From the NCBI RefSeq assembly GCF_904846605.1, contig NZ_CAJHBI010000019.1, forward strand, positions 1-64,000: DNA of 64,000 nucleotides, in the 5' to 3' direction. The notes under the pieces were generated by a model. The model saw only the letters and a program-made list of their open reading frames with translations. It ran no database searches and had not been told where the DNA came from. A program made the translations under genes and the position numbers. This stretch comes from Psychrobacter sp. 72-O-c (GTDB lineage: Bacteria; Pseudomonadota; Gammaproteobacteria; Pseudomonadales; Moraxellaceae). Position 1 is the first letter of the stretch, and every line of letters starts with the position of its first letter. This document shows, piece by piece, positions 47,587 through 56,262 of this stretch.

Positions 47587-48750
47587 TTGGATGCTTGCAG
47601 GCGTAGCTTCTGTACCTGTTAGCGTAATAAACCAAATCTCAGACCTTGATCCTAAGCGAAACGGTATGCCCCAAAATCCGTAGCCAGATGACACTACAAA
47701 ATGTCCACGGCCAATAGCTTCATAACCGTAGCCCAAACGATTGAGGGCTTTGACAATGAAATTGGCTGGAAATATTTGCCCATTGTGCGTGTGTCCTGAG
47801 ACCTGCAAATCAATCGGTAGCTCACTATGCTCAGCAATATCACTAGGTCTATGATCCAACAGTATTACTGGCTCAGCGGTGTTGACTTGCGATAATAGCT
47901 CGGTCGTCGCCACCCGCTGACGTTTGTGGTTATCAAAGCGACCAACCAACCAAATCGCTTGGCCTTGATGCTCTAAGCACATTACCTCGTCATTTAATAA
48001 CTGCACGCCAGCGGCGCGTAAGGACTCACTGATTGGCTGCTCATGACCATATAAGTCGTGATTACCAAGGGTGGCATAGCTACCATATGGCAGACTAGCG
48101 ATTAGATTGGTGAGATTTTCCTGCATATTATAAGCAGTAAACGCTTGCGTATTATCATCCATAATATCACCTGGCATCAGCAGTATATCGGCTTGATGTT
48201 GGGTGACAAGGTTCCGTAGCCTATCGATAGCGCCGCTACCAAATAATCGCCCTAGATGTAAATCACTGGCCACTGCGATACGTAGTTGGCCCTGCATGGG
48301 CTTATAAATGTTGATTGACAATTTTCGCACTACAGGGATATAAGCGCTATATAACGTATAAAAAAATAGCCCCACAAATACTATTACAGCAAATATACGA
48401 ATCCAAAACATGACCATTTCTGAATCATTAATTGAACTACTAAGAAGCGAACTATCAAAAACTGAGGTTACTAGCCAATAACCACCATACAATAGCCAAG
48501 TCGCTACAGCGGTGAGTATTATAAAGTGCATTACCAACATCCAACCGCTTACCCAGCGATAGCTATTTGCAAGTAGCTTACTAACGCTTAGCAATAATAG
48601 GCCGTTAGTGATTACGAATACAGCGACAAATACCACTGTTAATAATATTGACGTTGCCCAAGGCTGTAGCCACCATTGCAAGCTCAGTGCGGCTCCCAAA
48701 CTAAACAGCTGTAACGATAATATAATGACTGTAAAAAATATGTAGCGCAT
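47578..48750 (-). CDS. Membrane metallophosphoesterase, copy 1
   Basis: 390 residues. The N-terminal half has five or so membrane helices; the C-terminal half is a calcineurin-like phosphoesterase with DLHLGR, GDIMDDN, GNHDLYGHE and SGHTHNGQIF supplying the two-metal site, resembling YkuE/YaeI-type enzymes. Substrate unknown; a lipid-linked or cell-envelope substrate is plausible because the catalytic domain is membrane-tethered. The frame is open to 48801, but TAGGACAG precedes the ATG at 48750. It is a diverged paralogue of the next gene. Confidence 0.87.
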   Translation of the reverse strand: MRYIFFTVIILSLQLFSLGAALSLQWWLQPWATSILLTVVFVAVFVITNGLLLLSVSKLLANSYRWVSGWMLVMHFIILTAVATWLLYGGYWLVTSVFDSSLLSSSINDSEMVMFWIRIFAVIVFVGLFFYTLYSAYIPVVRKLSINIYKPMQGQLRIAVASDLHLGRLFGSGAIDRLRNLVTQHQADILLMPGDIMDDNTQAFTAYNMQENLTNLIASLPYGSYATLGNHDLYGHEQPISESLRAAGVQLLNDEVMCLEHQGQAIWLVGRFDNHKRQRVATTELLSQVNTAEPVILLDHRPSDIAEHSELPIDLQVSGHTHNGQIFPANFIVKALNRLGYGYEAIGRGHFVVSSGYGFWGIPFRLGSRSEIWFITLTGTEATPASIQEY

Positions 48751-48924
48751 GGTCTGTCCTACTTTATAGTCACTATTATAACAGTCTCTTGAGACTAACA
48801 ATCACAACGCTACCGCTGTAACAGGATGACTTAACCTTAGCGTTCTTTTATGGAGATTCTACTGCCGTATTCTTACATTTATAAGATTTAGAAGGCTATT
48901 AGATCCTGATTTTTAATCTGCCGA

Positions 48925-50007
48925 CTATAAAGTAGCAGGCTGTAGTGTAATTACCCAAATTTCAGCCCGAGTGCCCAGCCTAAAAGGCACAGCACCAAAC
49001 CCATATCCTGAAGTCACTAGAAACTGTGTATCGTCAATCTGATTGGCACCCTGCACTAATATTTTTCTAACCCACTGCATATAAGTATTCATAGGAAATA
49101 TCTGCCCGCCATGCGTGTGCCCTGATAAATGTAAATCTATTGGTAAAGCACTTATTTCATTCGTTGATGGGAGGCTATGTTCCAAAAATACTATCGGCTT
49201 GTCTGTGTCTACCTGCGCTAATAAATCTACTGCTGGTTGACGATGCCTAGGGTCAGTAATATCCGAGCGCCCCACTAGCCATACAGAGTCATCCAATAAC
49301 ACACTCTGGTTATCAATCACCTTTATCCCAGCACGCGTAACTGCTCGGGCAATCTCTACTTGATTGCCTGAATAATCATGATTGCCCAGTACCGCATAAA
49401 CGCCAAGCGGCGCATCTAATTTTGTCAAGCGCTTATGCATATTGGTTTTGTCATAATAGTCCGTACTGTCGTTCATAATATCGCCTGCCAGCACTACCAC
49501 ATCAGCATTTTGTGCCTTAATGAGACTGACTAATTTATCCAACTGCCGATTGCCAAACCATCTGCCCAAATGCGTATCAGATGCTAACGCTATGGTCATC
49601 GGTTTATCCAGTGGCTTATCCGTAGTTACAGTCAAACGATGGACTACTGGTGAATACGCATTAAACACTGCCAAACCAACGATACCAATAAAACTCACAG
49701 CAGCAATCGCCCGTATAAGCTTGGGACGTGCTTGCTGTTTGAGTACCTGACAATAAAATAGCGCAATAGCTGCAGTTATTAAGGCAGCATAAGCCATAAA
49801 GCCTTGCAAAATACTGACGACTAAATAAACATAGAAGCGGTCGCGCCAAAATTCACTCAGCCCATAAATAAGTGCAATGTTATTAAGGATAAAAACGCTT
49901 AGGATCATGCATGTTTTGTTAACAGGGCGCTTTGGTTGAATCAGCCACCAGAGAATGACGCTGGTCATTAACGCCAATAACTGGGTTAGGATAATAAAGA
50001 GCCACAT
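48925..50007 (-). CDS. Membrane metallophosphoesterase, copy 2
   Basis: 360 residues, with the same architecture as its neighbour: N-terminal helices to about residue 115, then a calcineurin-like domain with DTHLGRWFGNRQLD, GDIMNDST, GNHDYSGNQ and SGHTHGGQIFP. The two proteins share the order and spacing of all motifs and the conserved end (FLVTSGYGFGAVPFRLGTRAEIWVITL against FVVSSGYGFWGIPFRLGSRSEIWFITL), so they arose by an old tandem duplication. The ribosome binding site is weak. Confidence 0.87.
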   Translation of the reverse strand: MWLFIILTQLLALMTSVILWWLIQPKRPVNKTCMILSVFILNNIALIYGLSEFWRDRFYVYLVVSILQGFMAYAALITAAIALFYCQVLKQQARPKLIRAIAAVSFIGIVGLAVFNAYSPVVHRLTVTTDKPLDKPMTIALASDTHLGRWFGNRQLDKLVSLIKAQNADVVVLAGDIMNDSTDYYDKTNMHKRLTKLDAPLGVYAVLGNHDYSGNQVEIARAVTRAGIKVIDNQSVLLDDSVWLVGRSDITDPRHRQPAVDLLAQVDTDKPIVFLEHSLPSTNEISALPIDLHLSGHTHGGQIFPMNTYMQWVRKILVQGANQIDDTQFLVTSGYGFGAVPFRLGTRAEIWVITLQPATL

Positions 50008-50182
50008 AATAAAATCTAATCATATGAAGATAGCGACATCCTAAGCCAAAACCTTGTGGCTCACTATATCAATTAGGTATTTTCATCAATTTTCCACAAG
50101 TCTTAATAATTAACACTGAGTATTATTAACCTGAATAATAACTACTCTGACATTGATAATTGATAAACAAGCCCCTTAGTTA

Positions 50183-50198
50183 TGTTTCACATGAAACA
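50183..50198. promoter_or_regulatory. parS-like site 1 (ParB binding)
   Basis: TGTTTCACATGAAACA, 15 of 16 matches to the canonical parS TGTTTCACGTGAAACA. Intergenic, between the epimerase and metallophosphoesterase genes, which share the minus strand. Confidence 0.8.
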
Positions 50199-50226
50199 AT
50201 GCCTATTTTACTGATTTACCCACTTA

Positions 50227-51207
50227 CTATTTCTGCTCTGCTAACGCTTGCTCAAGCGTTGGTTGCTTAAACTCATAACCAGCATCAAGTAAAGCTTGTG
50301 GCAGTACCTTCTGTCCATCAATTAACAGCGTCGACATCTCACCAAACATCAGCTTGAGTAAAAAATCTGGTAAAGTAAAAAACGTCGGGCGATGCAGCCA
50401 TGACCCAAGCGCTTTGGTGAAAGTACGATTAGTCACAGGATTGGGCGCAGTCAGGTTATACACCACCGCTGGCGTATCATTTTCTGTTATTAAAGTATTG
50501 TCATTAGTACTTGAGCTGCTGATCTTCTGCTCGTTGGTTTCTTCAGCAAGATGCTGCTCAATAATAAAGATAGCTGACCCTACCCAGTCATCACGGCTGA
50601 CCCAGCTCATGATTTGCTTGCCATCACCCAGTTGACCACCAACACCCATCTTAAAAGGCGTTAGAAGTTTACCGAGCATGCCACCGTCTGGATGCATGAC
50701 CACACCGGTACGCACGATAGCAACAGGCACACTATATTCAGTGGCTTTTAGCGCGAGCTGCTCCCACTCCTCACACAACTTGTGTGAAAAATCAGTCTCG
50801 GATTGACTACTTTCAGTTAACGACTTATCACCTTGCGTACCGTACCAACCAATCGCTGATCCACTAACTAATAGCTTAGGCTTAACGCTAGTACGAGCGA
50901 TAAACTCAAGTAGCGACTCTGTAGGCTTGATGCGACTGGCAAGCAGCGCCTCTTTGCGCTCATCGCTCCAACGCGAATCAGCGATACCAGCGCCCGCAAG
51001 ATTTAAGATAACGTCAAAGCTTTTATCCGTTTTTGTCAGCTCATCATACGTCATCATACTAACTGTACTGGGATGCGTCTGACTGCTATCGCGTGTTAGC
51101 CAGGTGATGTGTAAATCCTTATCCTGCGCAAGATAACGTTTTATAAGCTCATCACTGAACGCGCTACCCAAAAACCCGGATCCACCACTGATTAAAATAT
51201 TCATCAT
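50227..51207 (-). CDS. TIGR01777 family epimerase (YfcH/SULA-like)
   Basis: Extended SDR-type NAD(P)-binding protein, 326 residues. It has the ILISGGSGFLGSA dinucleotide motif at the N-terminus, NLAGAGIADSRW, the SGSAIGWYGTQGD active-site region, IVRTGVVM, and the C-terminal DUF1731-type helix domain (LLIDGQKVLPQALLDAGYEFKQPTLEQAL). E. coli YfcH is the namesake; the substrate is unknown. A Ser/Thr/Asn-rich insert lies about residues 225-250. AAGGATAAGAG precedes the two ATGs. Confidence 0.92.
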   Translation of the reverse strand: MMNILISGGSGFLGSAFSDELIKRYLAQDKDLHITWLTRDSSQTHPSTVSMMTYDELTKTDKSFDVILNLAGAGIADSRWSDERKEALLASRIKPTESLLEFIARTSVKPKLLVSGSAIGWYGTQGDKSLTESSQSETDFSHKLCEEWEQLALKATEYSVPVAIVRTGVVMHPDGGMLGKLLTPFKMGVGGQLGDGKQIMSWVSRDDWVGSAIFIIEQHLAEETNEQKISSSSTNDNTLITENDTPAVVYNLTAPNPVTNRTFTKALGSWLHRPTFFTLPDFLLKLMFGEMSTLLIDGQKVLPQALLDAGYEFKQPTLEQALAEQK

Positions 51208-51327
51208 CTCTTATCCTTATATTTTCTAGCGTTATTATATTGAGTGTGACAAAAAACGTGCTATAAAAACAAGAGTACAATTGTAGGGGTTAAAATATAA
51301 AAGAGTATTGGATATTGAAATGAAATG

Positions 51328-51990
51328 CTATCTAATGACTTGTCCCGTAAGCGCATCATGTATTTGGCTAGGTAACTCGTAACCTAACGTATCGCCTTGC
51401 AAATAAGCAACTTGCTGAGCAAACTCACTATTTATAAAATACCCTTGCGCCTGTGCTAACGATAATGCTGGCGGTTGTCCCGAAGGATTACAGCTGGTCG
51501 AAACAATAAAACCATAAGGATTGCTTGCTGAAACCATTTGTGCACACAGCTGTTGAATCAACGGATGAGCGATAACACGTACCGCTACGCTATCATGAGC
51601 ACCGGTAATCCAAGATGGAATCGGCACGCTAAGCGACTGAGATGATTGGGGTTGAGATAAAGGTAATAACCAAGTATGCGCTTGCTGGGCTACAACATTA
51701 GGCGAGATATGCCAACTGTCGAGGACGGTTTGGCGCTGTTCAGCACTTAAGCTCTCTAATAATGGCGCAATACGTGCCGCACTATCGGTCACTACAATCA
51801 TGCCTTTATCCATTGGGCGCTGTTTAATAGCAAGTAGCTGTTGTACTGCTAGCTGATTAAACGGATCACAGCCGATGCCCCACACGCTTTCGGTTGGATA
51901 AGTAAGTAACTGACCTACCTTTAAGCATTGAGTAGCTTGAGTGACAGAATTAGTCGTTAAAGCCGTGACTGGGAGCATGGATGATTTCAT
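51328..51990 (-). CDS. tsaC: L-threonylcarbamoyladenylate synthase, TsaC/YrdC
   Basis: Makes threonylcarbamoyl-AMP from threonine, bicarbonate and ATP for t6A37 in ANN-decoding tRNAs. YrdC domain: LLTYPTESVWGIGCDP, AIKQRPMDKGMIVV, VAVRVIAHPL, and SNPYGFIVSTSCNPSGQPPA, with the conserved K and R in the KxR signature. 220 residues from the ATG at 51990. The frame also offers TTG 52011 and ATG 51978, and none has a good ribosome binding site. The dprA-tsaC neighbourhood is common in gammaproteobacteria. Confidence 0.93.
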   Translation of the reverse strand: MKSSMLPVTALTTNSVTQATQCLKVGQLLTYPTESVWGIGCDPFNQLAVQQLLAIKQRPMDKGMIVVTDSAARIAPLLESLSAEQRQTVLDSWHISPNVVAQQAHTWLLPLSQPQSSQSLSVPIPSWITGAHDSVAVRVIAHPLIQQLCAQMVSASNPYGFIVSTSCNPSGQPPALSLAQAQGYFINSEFAQQVAYLQGDTLGYELPSQIHDALTGQVIR

Positions 51991-52080
51991 AGTGTACGGT
52001 TGAATTTTCAAAGAGAAGAATAAATGACATGTGGCAATAAGACTAAATAAACAAACATAGGAGTTTATTTAAATAGATAA

Positions 52081-53286
52081 CTAAACGCGTAAATAGCGTC
52101 CACCTTGTTCGCTGATAGCACCTAATAATTCAAGCTCCATCAGCTGGCCGATTAATTGCGGTGCCGTTAGTTCTGTGGATACCAGTAAGGCATCTAAATC
52201 TTGTCCGTGCCAATCAAGTTGCTTATAAACGACTTTTAAGTGTTCAGGGATAGCAACCTTAGAGGCGATACTGGTTTTTTGCTTATTGGTAAGCTGCTCA
52301 GTATTAGATTTGGATGAGGTATCTGCTGATTGGTTGAGTTCGATGCTTTTAAGATCGCTAGGATAAATATTAAGTTGTACGTTGACATCATCCAGTACCT
52401 GCTGCGGATGATATATCAAAGTTGCGCCTTCACGTATCAGATGATGACAGCCTTCAGCGTTACTATTATCGATATGGCTTGGGATAGCAAAGACTTGTTT
52501 GCCTTGGTCAGAGGTGAGCCGAGCAGTAATTAACGAGCCGCTTTTGATAGTTGCTTCAGTGACAATCGTTGCCAAACTGAGACCAGCAACCAAGCGGTTA
52601 CGCCGCGGAAAAGTATGCTTATGTGGCTGAGTGTGCGGCAATAGCTCACTGATTAGACAGCCACCTTGCTCAATAATTTGAGTAAATAAATGATCATGAT
52701 GGTTGGGGTAGCAAACATTAATACCGGTGCCCATCACCCCAACGGTGCGACCTTGGTATTCAGGATCAGCTTGAGCTAAAGCGCCGAAATGTGCGCGTTT
52801 ATCCACGCCCATAGCCAAGCCGCTAGTGATAATGTAGCCAGCTTGCGCCAAATACTGTGCTATATCAAAGGTAATTTTTTGCGCATGCGTGCTTGGCTTT
52901 CGGCTGCCAACGATAGCGATTTGCGCTTGATGTAGCAACGCACTATTACCACGATAAAATAGTAGCGGCGGTGGATCATAGATTTGTAGCAACTGCGCAG
53001 GATAGTCAGGCTGATCAGCAAAAAGCAGCTGGTATTTATCAGCTCTTAATGCCTTCTCGATAGTATCGATGCTGGTTAGAGTCTGCTCTTGCTGCTCGTG
53101 ACGCTTAATATGACTAGGATGAATACCCAGTTGTCGCCACGCTTCAACCTTGGCCGTCCATGCTTGCTGCGCGCTACCAAAGGTAGTAACCAGCTTATGG
53201 TAAGCGGATAATGACGCATTCACCTCATGCCACAGCGCCAATACGGCGCGCTGGTTATCGGATATAGGAGTTGAGTTTGCCGTCAT
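52081..53286 (-). CDS. dprA: DNA-processing protein DprA
   Basis: Loads RecA onto incoming single strands in natural transformation. 401 residues: an N-terminal SAM-like domain, the Rossmann fold (IAIVGSRKPSTHAQKI, SGLAMGVDKRAHFGAL, VMGTGINVCYPNHH, FPRRNRLVAGLS, VTEATIKSGSLITA), and a C-terminal winged helix (LLVSTELTAPQLIGQLMELELLGAISEQGGRY). A long polar linker with Ser/Thr/Asn (about residues 320-345) joins them. Together with comM it suggests competence. Confidence 0.95.
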   Translation of the reverse strand: MTANSTPISDNQRAVLALWHEVNASLSAYHKLVTTFGSAQQAWTAKVEAWRQLGIHPSHIKRHEQQEQTLTSIDTIEKALRADKYQLLFADQPDYPAQLLQIYDPPPLLFYRGNSALLHQAQIAIVGSRKPSTHAQKITFDIAQYLAQAGYIITSGLAMGVDKRAHFGALAQADPEYQGRTVGVMGTGINVCYPNHHDHLFTQIIEQGGCLISELLPHTQPHKHTFPRRNRLVAGLSLATIVTEATIKSGSLITARLTSDQGKQVFAIPSHIDNSNAEGCHHLIREGATLIYHPQQVLDDVNVQLNIYPSDLKSIELNQSADTSSKSNTEQLTNKQKTSIASKVAIPEHLKVVYKQLDWHGQDLDALLVSTELTAPQLIGQLMELELLGAISEQGGRYLRV

Positions 53287-53376
53287 AGTTGCTTAGCTCT
53301 CATTGGCTGAATCGTGTTTACTGACTTGTATTGCTTGGCTCTTATTAGTAGCTGGTAGATTAGAGCTTATAAACGC

Positions 53377-54474
53377 CTATAAATAAGGGGGCGGTAGCAG
53401 TTGGTCACCGACATTAAGTGGCAGCTCAGAGTTGAGTACATAAGCATAGCTGATATTATCAAAAGTATTAAATACCATCACCATGCCGCTAGGCTCACTT
53501 GGTAAGCGTACTGGCGTGTCATTATCTAAAATATCGCGTACTAACGGCCCTTTTTGATATACCGTCAACACATCCCCTGGTTTGGCACCGTGACTGCTAC
53601 CTAAATTAATAGCGACCACACCACCACGCGCCGCTGAGCTGATTGAATCCATTACTCGCACAATCATGCCGCCACGATTGACAGTCGCAGGCGTAGGATA
53701 AAATACCGGTGGGATCGAGTTGTCCAGCTCAACAAATACCCGATCACCTTCACGGACTTCTTTGCCATAAGATTCGATGAGCTGTATGCTGGTCACGCCG
53801 TTACTTTCCGTAGAAGTGACCAAGCCAGTCGCCACTTGCGTCACTTCTAAACCGATGACTTCTTTGGTCTTAGGCTCAACGTACATCTCACCTTCACGGT
53901 AGACACCATAACGCTGACCAATGATAAGCGGTACGCCCTTAGCATAGACTTTGTCACCGCTCGCCGTAATCAGATTGCGATTTTTGGAGGCTAAGATATA
54001 AGGCGTGGTATTAAAGTCTTTTGGATTGACAATGATTGTTTTGTCTAACCAATGCCGAATGGCTGACATCGGAATGGCAGGAATACTATTGGCAGTGGAT
54101 GTGACCGTTACGGTGCTGGTGACCACATTACCAATCAGTTGTTTTTCTACCCCTGCGCAGCCTTCTCCCGTATCGACACCGATCAAAGTCTTACCTTGAA
54201 TCACGCATAAGATAAGAATGTCGTTGGGATAAATGAGGTTGGGATTTTTGATTTGTTTATTGGTCGCCCAAATCTCTTTCCAACGCCATGCACTGTCTAA
54301 GTAGCGCCCTGAGATATCCCACAAGGTATCGCCTTTTTTGACAATATAGCGATTGGGAGCATCCGCTTTGATAGTTGGTGACGGATTATTAGCGTAGGCA
54401 GTGGTCAACAGCAGCGCACTACTAAAGGCAGTCATCAGCAGCGCTTTTGCCATGGCGTTTAGACTTATTTTCAT
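53377..54474 (-). CDS. LysM-domain peptidoglycan-binding protein
   Basis: 365 residues from the ATG at 54474. The signal peptide (about residues 1-29, cut after AYA) is followed by a LysM domain, residues about 40-90 (YIVKKGDTLWDISGRYLDSAWRWKEIWATNKQIKNPNLIYPND). A beta-rich domain follows with a GDRVFVELDNSI and GAKPGDVLTVYQKG pattern. Equivalent to the PA0020-type LysM gene near dprA in Pseudomonas. Its role in the envelope is inferred. GGA is one base before the ATG at 54480 and seven before 54474, so I chose the second. Confidence 0.9.
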   Translation of the reverse strand: MKISLNAMAKALLMTAFSSALLLTTAYANNPSPTIKADAPNRYIVKKGDTLWDISGRYLDSAWRWKEIWATNKQIKNPNLIYPNDILILCVIQGKTLIGVDTGEGCAGVEKQLIGNVVTSTVTVTSTANSIPAIPMSAIRHWLDKTIIVNPKDFNTTPYILASKNRNLITASGDKVYAKGVPLIIGQRYGVYREGEMYVEPKTKEVIGLEVTQVATGLVTSTESNGVTSIQLIESYGKEVREGDRVFVELDNSIPPVFYPTPATVNRGGMIVRVMDSISSAARGGVVAINLGSSHGAKPGDVLTVYQKGPLVRDILDNDTPVRLPSEPSGMVMVFNTFDNISYAYVLNSELPLNVGDQLLPPPYL

Positions 54475-54733
54475 TATCATGTCCGTAATGGGTAAGGGTT
54501 AGCACTAGCGCTGTTGGAGTTGATTGTAATCAATCATCATCAACTATTTATAGAACGCTTTTTTTATCTGGACCTGTTCTTACAGCGATATCTGAACCAA
54601 AGTGCCAGCTACTGCTTTTTGAATTTACGATGATATGAACAATAGCACAATATTAAACACTTTTTTACAAAAGCGTAACTTTTATTACAGCAAGTTTTTG
54701 ACCTTAAACTAACTCAGATTAGACCTATTACTT

Positions 54734-54771
54734 AATGAAGACTTAGTTTCACGTGAAACTAAGTCTTCATT
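54734..54771. repeat. Perfect 38-bp palindrome behind thrC
   Basis: The left half (54734-54752) is the exact reverse complement of the right half (54753-54771), with no central spacer. The central 14 bases are the consensus parS GTTTCACGTGAAAC. The outer arms (AATGAAGACTTA and its complement) would give a long hairpin in RNA at the thrC 3' end. No T-run follows, so it is not a classical terminator. Confidence 0.9.
54745..54760. promoter_or_regulatory. parS-like site 2
   Basis: AGTTTCACGTGAAACT, a perfect palindrome with the consensus 14-base parS core, inside the 38-bp palindrome behind thrC. Confidence 0.85.
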
Positions 54772-54791
54772 GTCAGAACAGCTTTTTAACT

Positions 54792-56213
54792 TTAAGCTGG
54801 GTTTGCTTTAACATACTGACGTATTTGCTCAGCGACCAGCTCAGCTTTATTATCTAAAATAACCACGTGCTGAGGCAAATCCTCTAAGCCTTCGGTGTGC
54901 GCTGGACGCGCAATATCCATCGGACCAATAGCTTCAATAATAGTCTCGGCAAATTTAACCGGCAGCGCAGTCTCTGCACAGATAATAATCTCGCCGTCTT
55001 GCTGTAATTCTTTCGCCACTTTAATTCCATCAGCTGTATGTGGATCAACCAGCTCACCATGCTGCTCATAGAGTGCTTTTATAGTTTGTAGACGGTCAGT
55101 ATGGGTAGATTTACCCGCAGCAAAGCCATAACGAGAATTGACCGCTTCCATTAGATCAGACAAATCAAAACCTTGACCTGACTTCACTCCTTCAAATAAC
55201 TCATGAACCCGTGCACTGTCTTTATCTAGCAGTAGATAAACAAAACGCTCAAAGTTGGACGCTTTAGAGATATCCATGGATGGGCTGGAGGTTATATGAG
55301 TTTGATCAGTCGGACGTGGCTGATAGGCCCCTTTATTAAAAAAGTCATTGAGCACATCATTTTCATTGGTAGCGACTATCAAGCGTCCAATCGGCAAGCC
55401 CATTTCGCGGGCAATATGTCCAGCACAAATATTACCAAAGTTACCTGATGGAATGCTAAAACTAACTTGCTCATCATTACTGCTGGTCACTGCAAAATAA
55501 GCTTTAAAGTAGTAAACAATCTGCGCAAGGATGCGTCCCCAGTTAATAGAGTTAACCGTACCTAAATTGTAGGCCGCTTTGAATTCAGCATCTTGCTGCA
55601 AAGCTTTGACAATATCTTGGCAATCATCAAACATGCCGTCAATAGCGATATTATGAATATTATCATCAGTCAGGCTATACATCTGCGCGCGCTGAAACTC
55701 ACTCATCTTGCCATGGGGAGATAGCATAAAAACTTCAATATTGTCTTTACCGCGTAGCGCATATTCCGCCGCACTGCCGGTATCACCACTGGTCGCGCCA
55801 ATAATGGTAATACGCGCCTCTTTTTTCTTCAGCACATATTCAAAGGCATTGCCTAAAAATTGCATTGCGACATCTTTAAACGCTAGCGTTGGCCCATTAG
55901 ATAAGCCTAAAATGTGAATATCATTTTCAAGCTTGCGAACAGGGGTAATCTCAGCGTTGCCAAATACCTCAGTGGTATAAGTACGTTCAATAATATCTTG
56001 TAAATCAGCAGCAGGGATATCAGTGGCAAAGCGTTGCATAATTGCCATCGCTAGCTTTGGATAGCTGAGCGTGCGCCATTCGTCAAGTACAGTCCTATCA
56101 ATATGCGGATAATGCTCAGGCAGCATTAGGCCACCATCGGGTGCAAGCCCCATTAACAGCACATCACTAAAGTCCATTGGCTTAGTTTGACCACGGGTAC
56201 TAATATACTTCAT
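54792..56213 (-). CDS. thrC: Threonine synthase
   Basis: PLP enzyme converting O-phosphohomoserine to threonine. 473 residues, the long class. Segments: MKYISTRGQTKPMDFSDVLLMGLAPDGGLMLPE, the PLP lysine in TLAFKDVAMQFLGNAFEY, GATSGDTGSAAEYAL, HGKMSEFQRAQM, SGNFGNICAGHIAR. The start at 56213 fits the family's usual N-terminus. It stands between rsmB and the LysM gene, all on the minus strand. Confidence 0.96.
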   Translation of the reverse strand: MKYISTRGQTKPMDFSDVLLMGLAPDGGLMLPEHYPHIDRTVLDEWRTLSYPKLAMAIMQRFATDIPAADLQDIIERTYTTEVFGNAEITPVRKLENDIHILGLSNGPTLAFKDVAMQFLGNAFEYVLKKKEARITIIGATSGDTGSAAEYALRGKDNIEVFMLSPHGKMSEFQRAQMYSLTDDNIHNIAIDGMFDDCQDIVKALQQDAEFKAAYNLGTVNSINWGRILAQIVYYFKAYFAVTSSNDEQVSFSIPSGNFGNICAGHIAREMGLPIGRLIVATNENDVLNDFFNKGAYQPRPTDQTHITSSPSMDISKASNFERFVYLLLDKDSARVHELFEGVKSGQGFDLSDLMEAVNSRYGFAAGKSTHTDRLQTIKALYEQHGELVDPHTADGIKVAKELQQDGEIIICAETALPVKFAETIIEAIGPMDIARPAHTEGLEDLPQHVVILDNKAELVAEQIRQYVKANPA

Positions 56214-56262
56214 AGCGCTTCCCTACCTACAATGATTTTATTTTAACGGTATCTTTCTTAAA

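Larger units (their letters stand above)
54475..54791. other. Spacer between the LysM and thrC genes with a 38-bp palindrome
   Basis: No gene. A perfect palindrome with a parS core lies at 54734-54771, about 20 bases after the thrC stop (next entries). The remainder is AT-rich, with no other recognisable site. Confidence 0.6.

Noticed and set aside
50090-50098. TTTTCCACA near parS-like site 1 as a DnaA box
   Set aside because: One mismatch and isolated; kept out of the box list.
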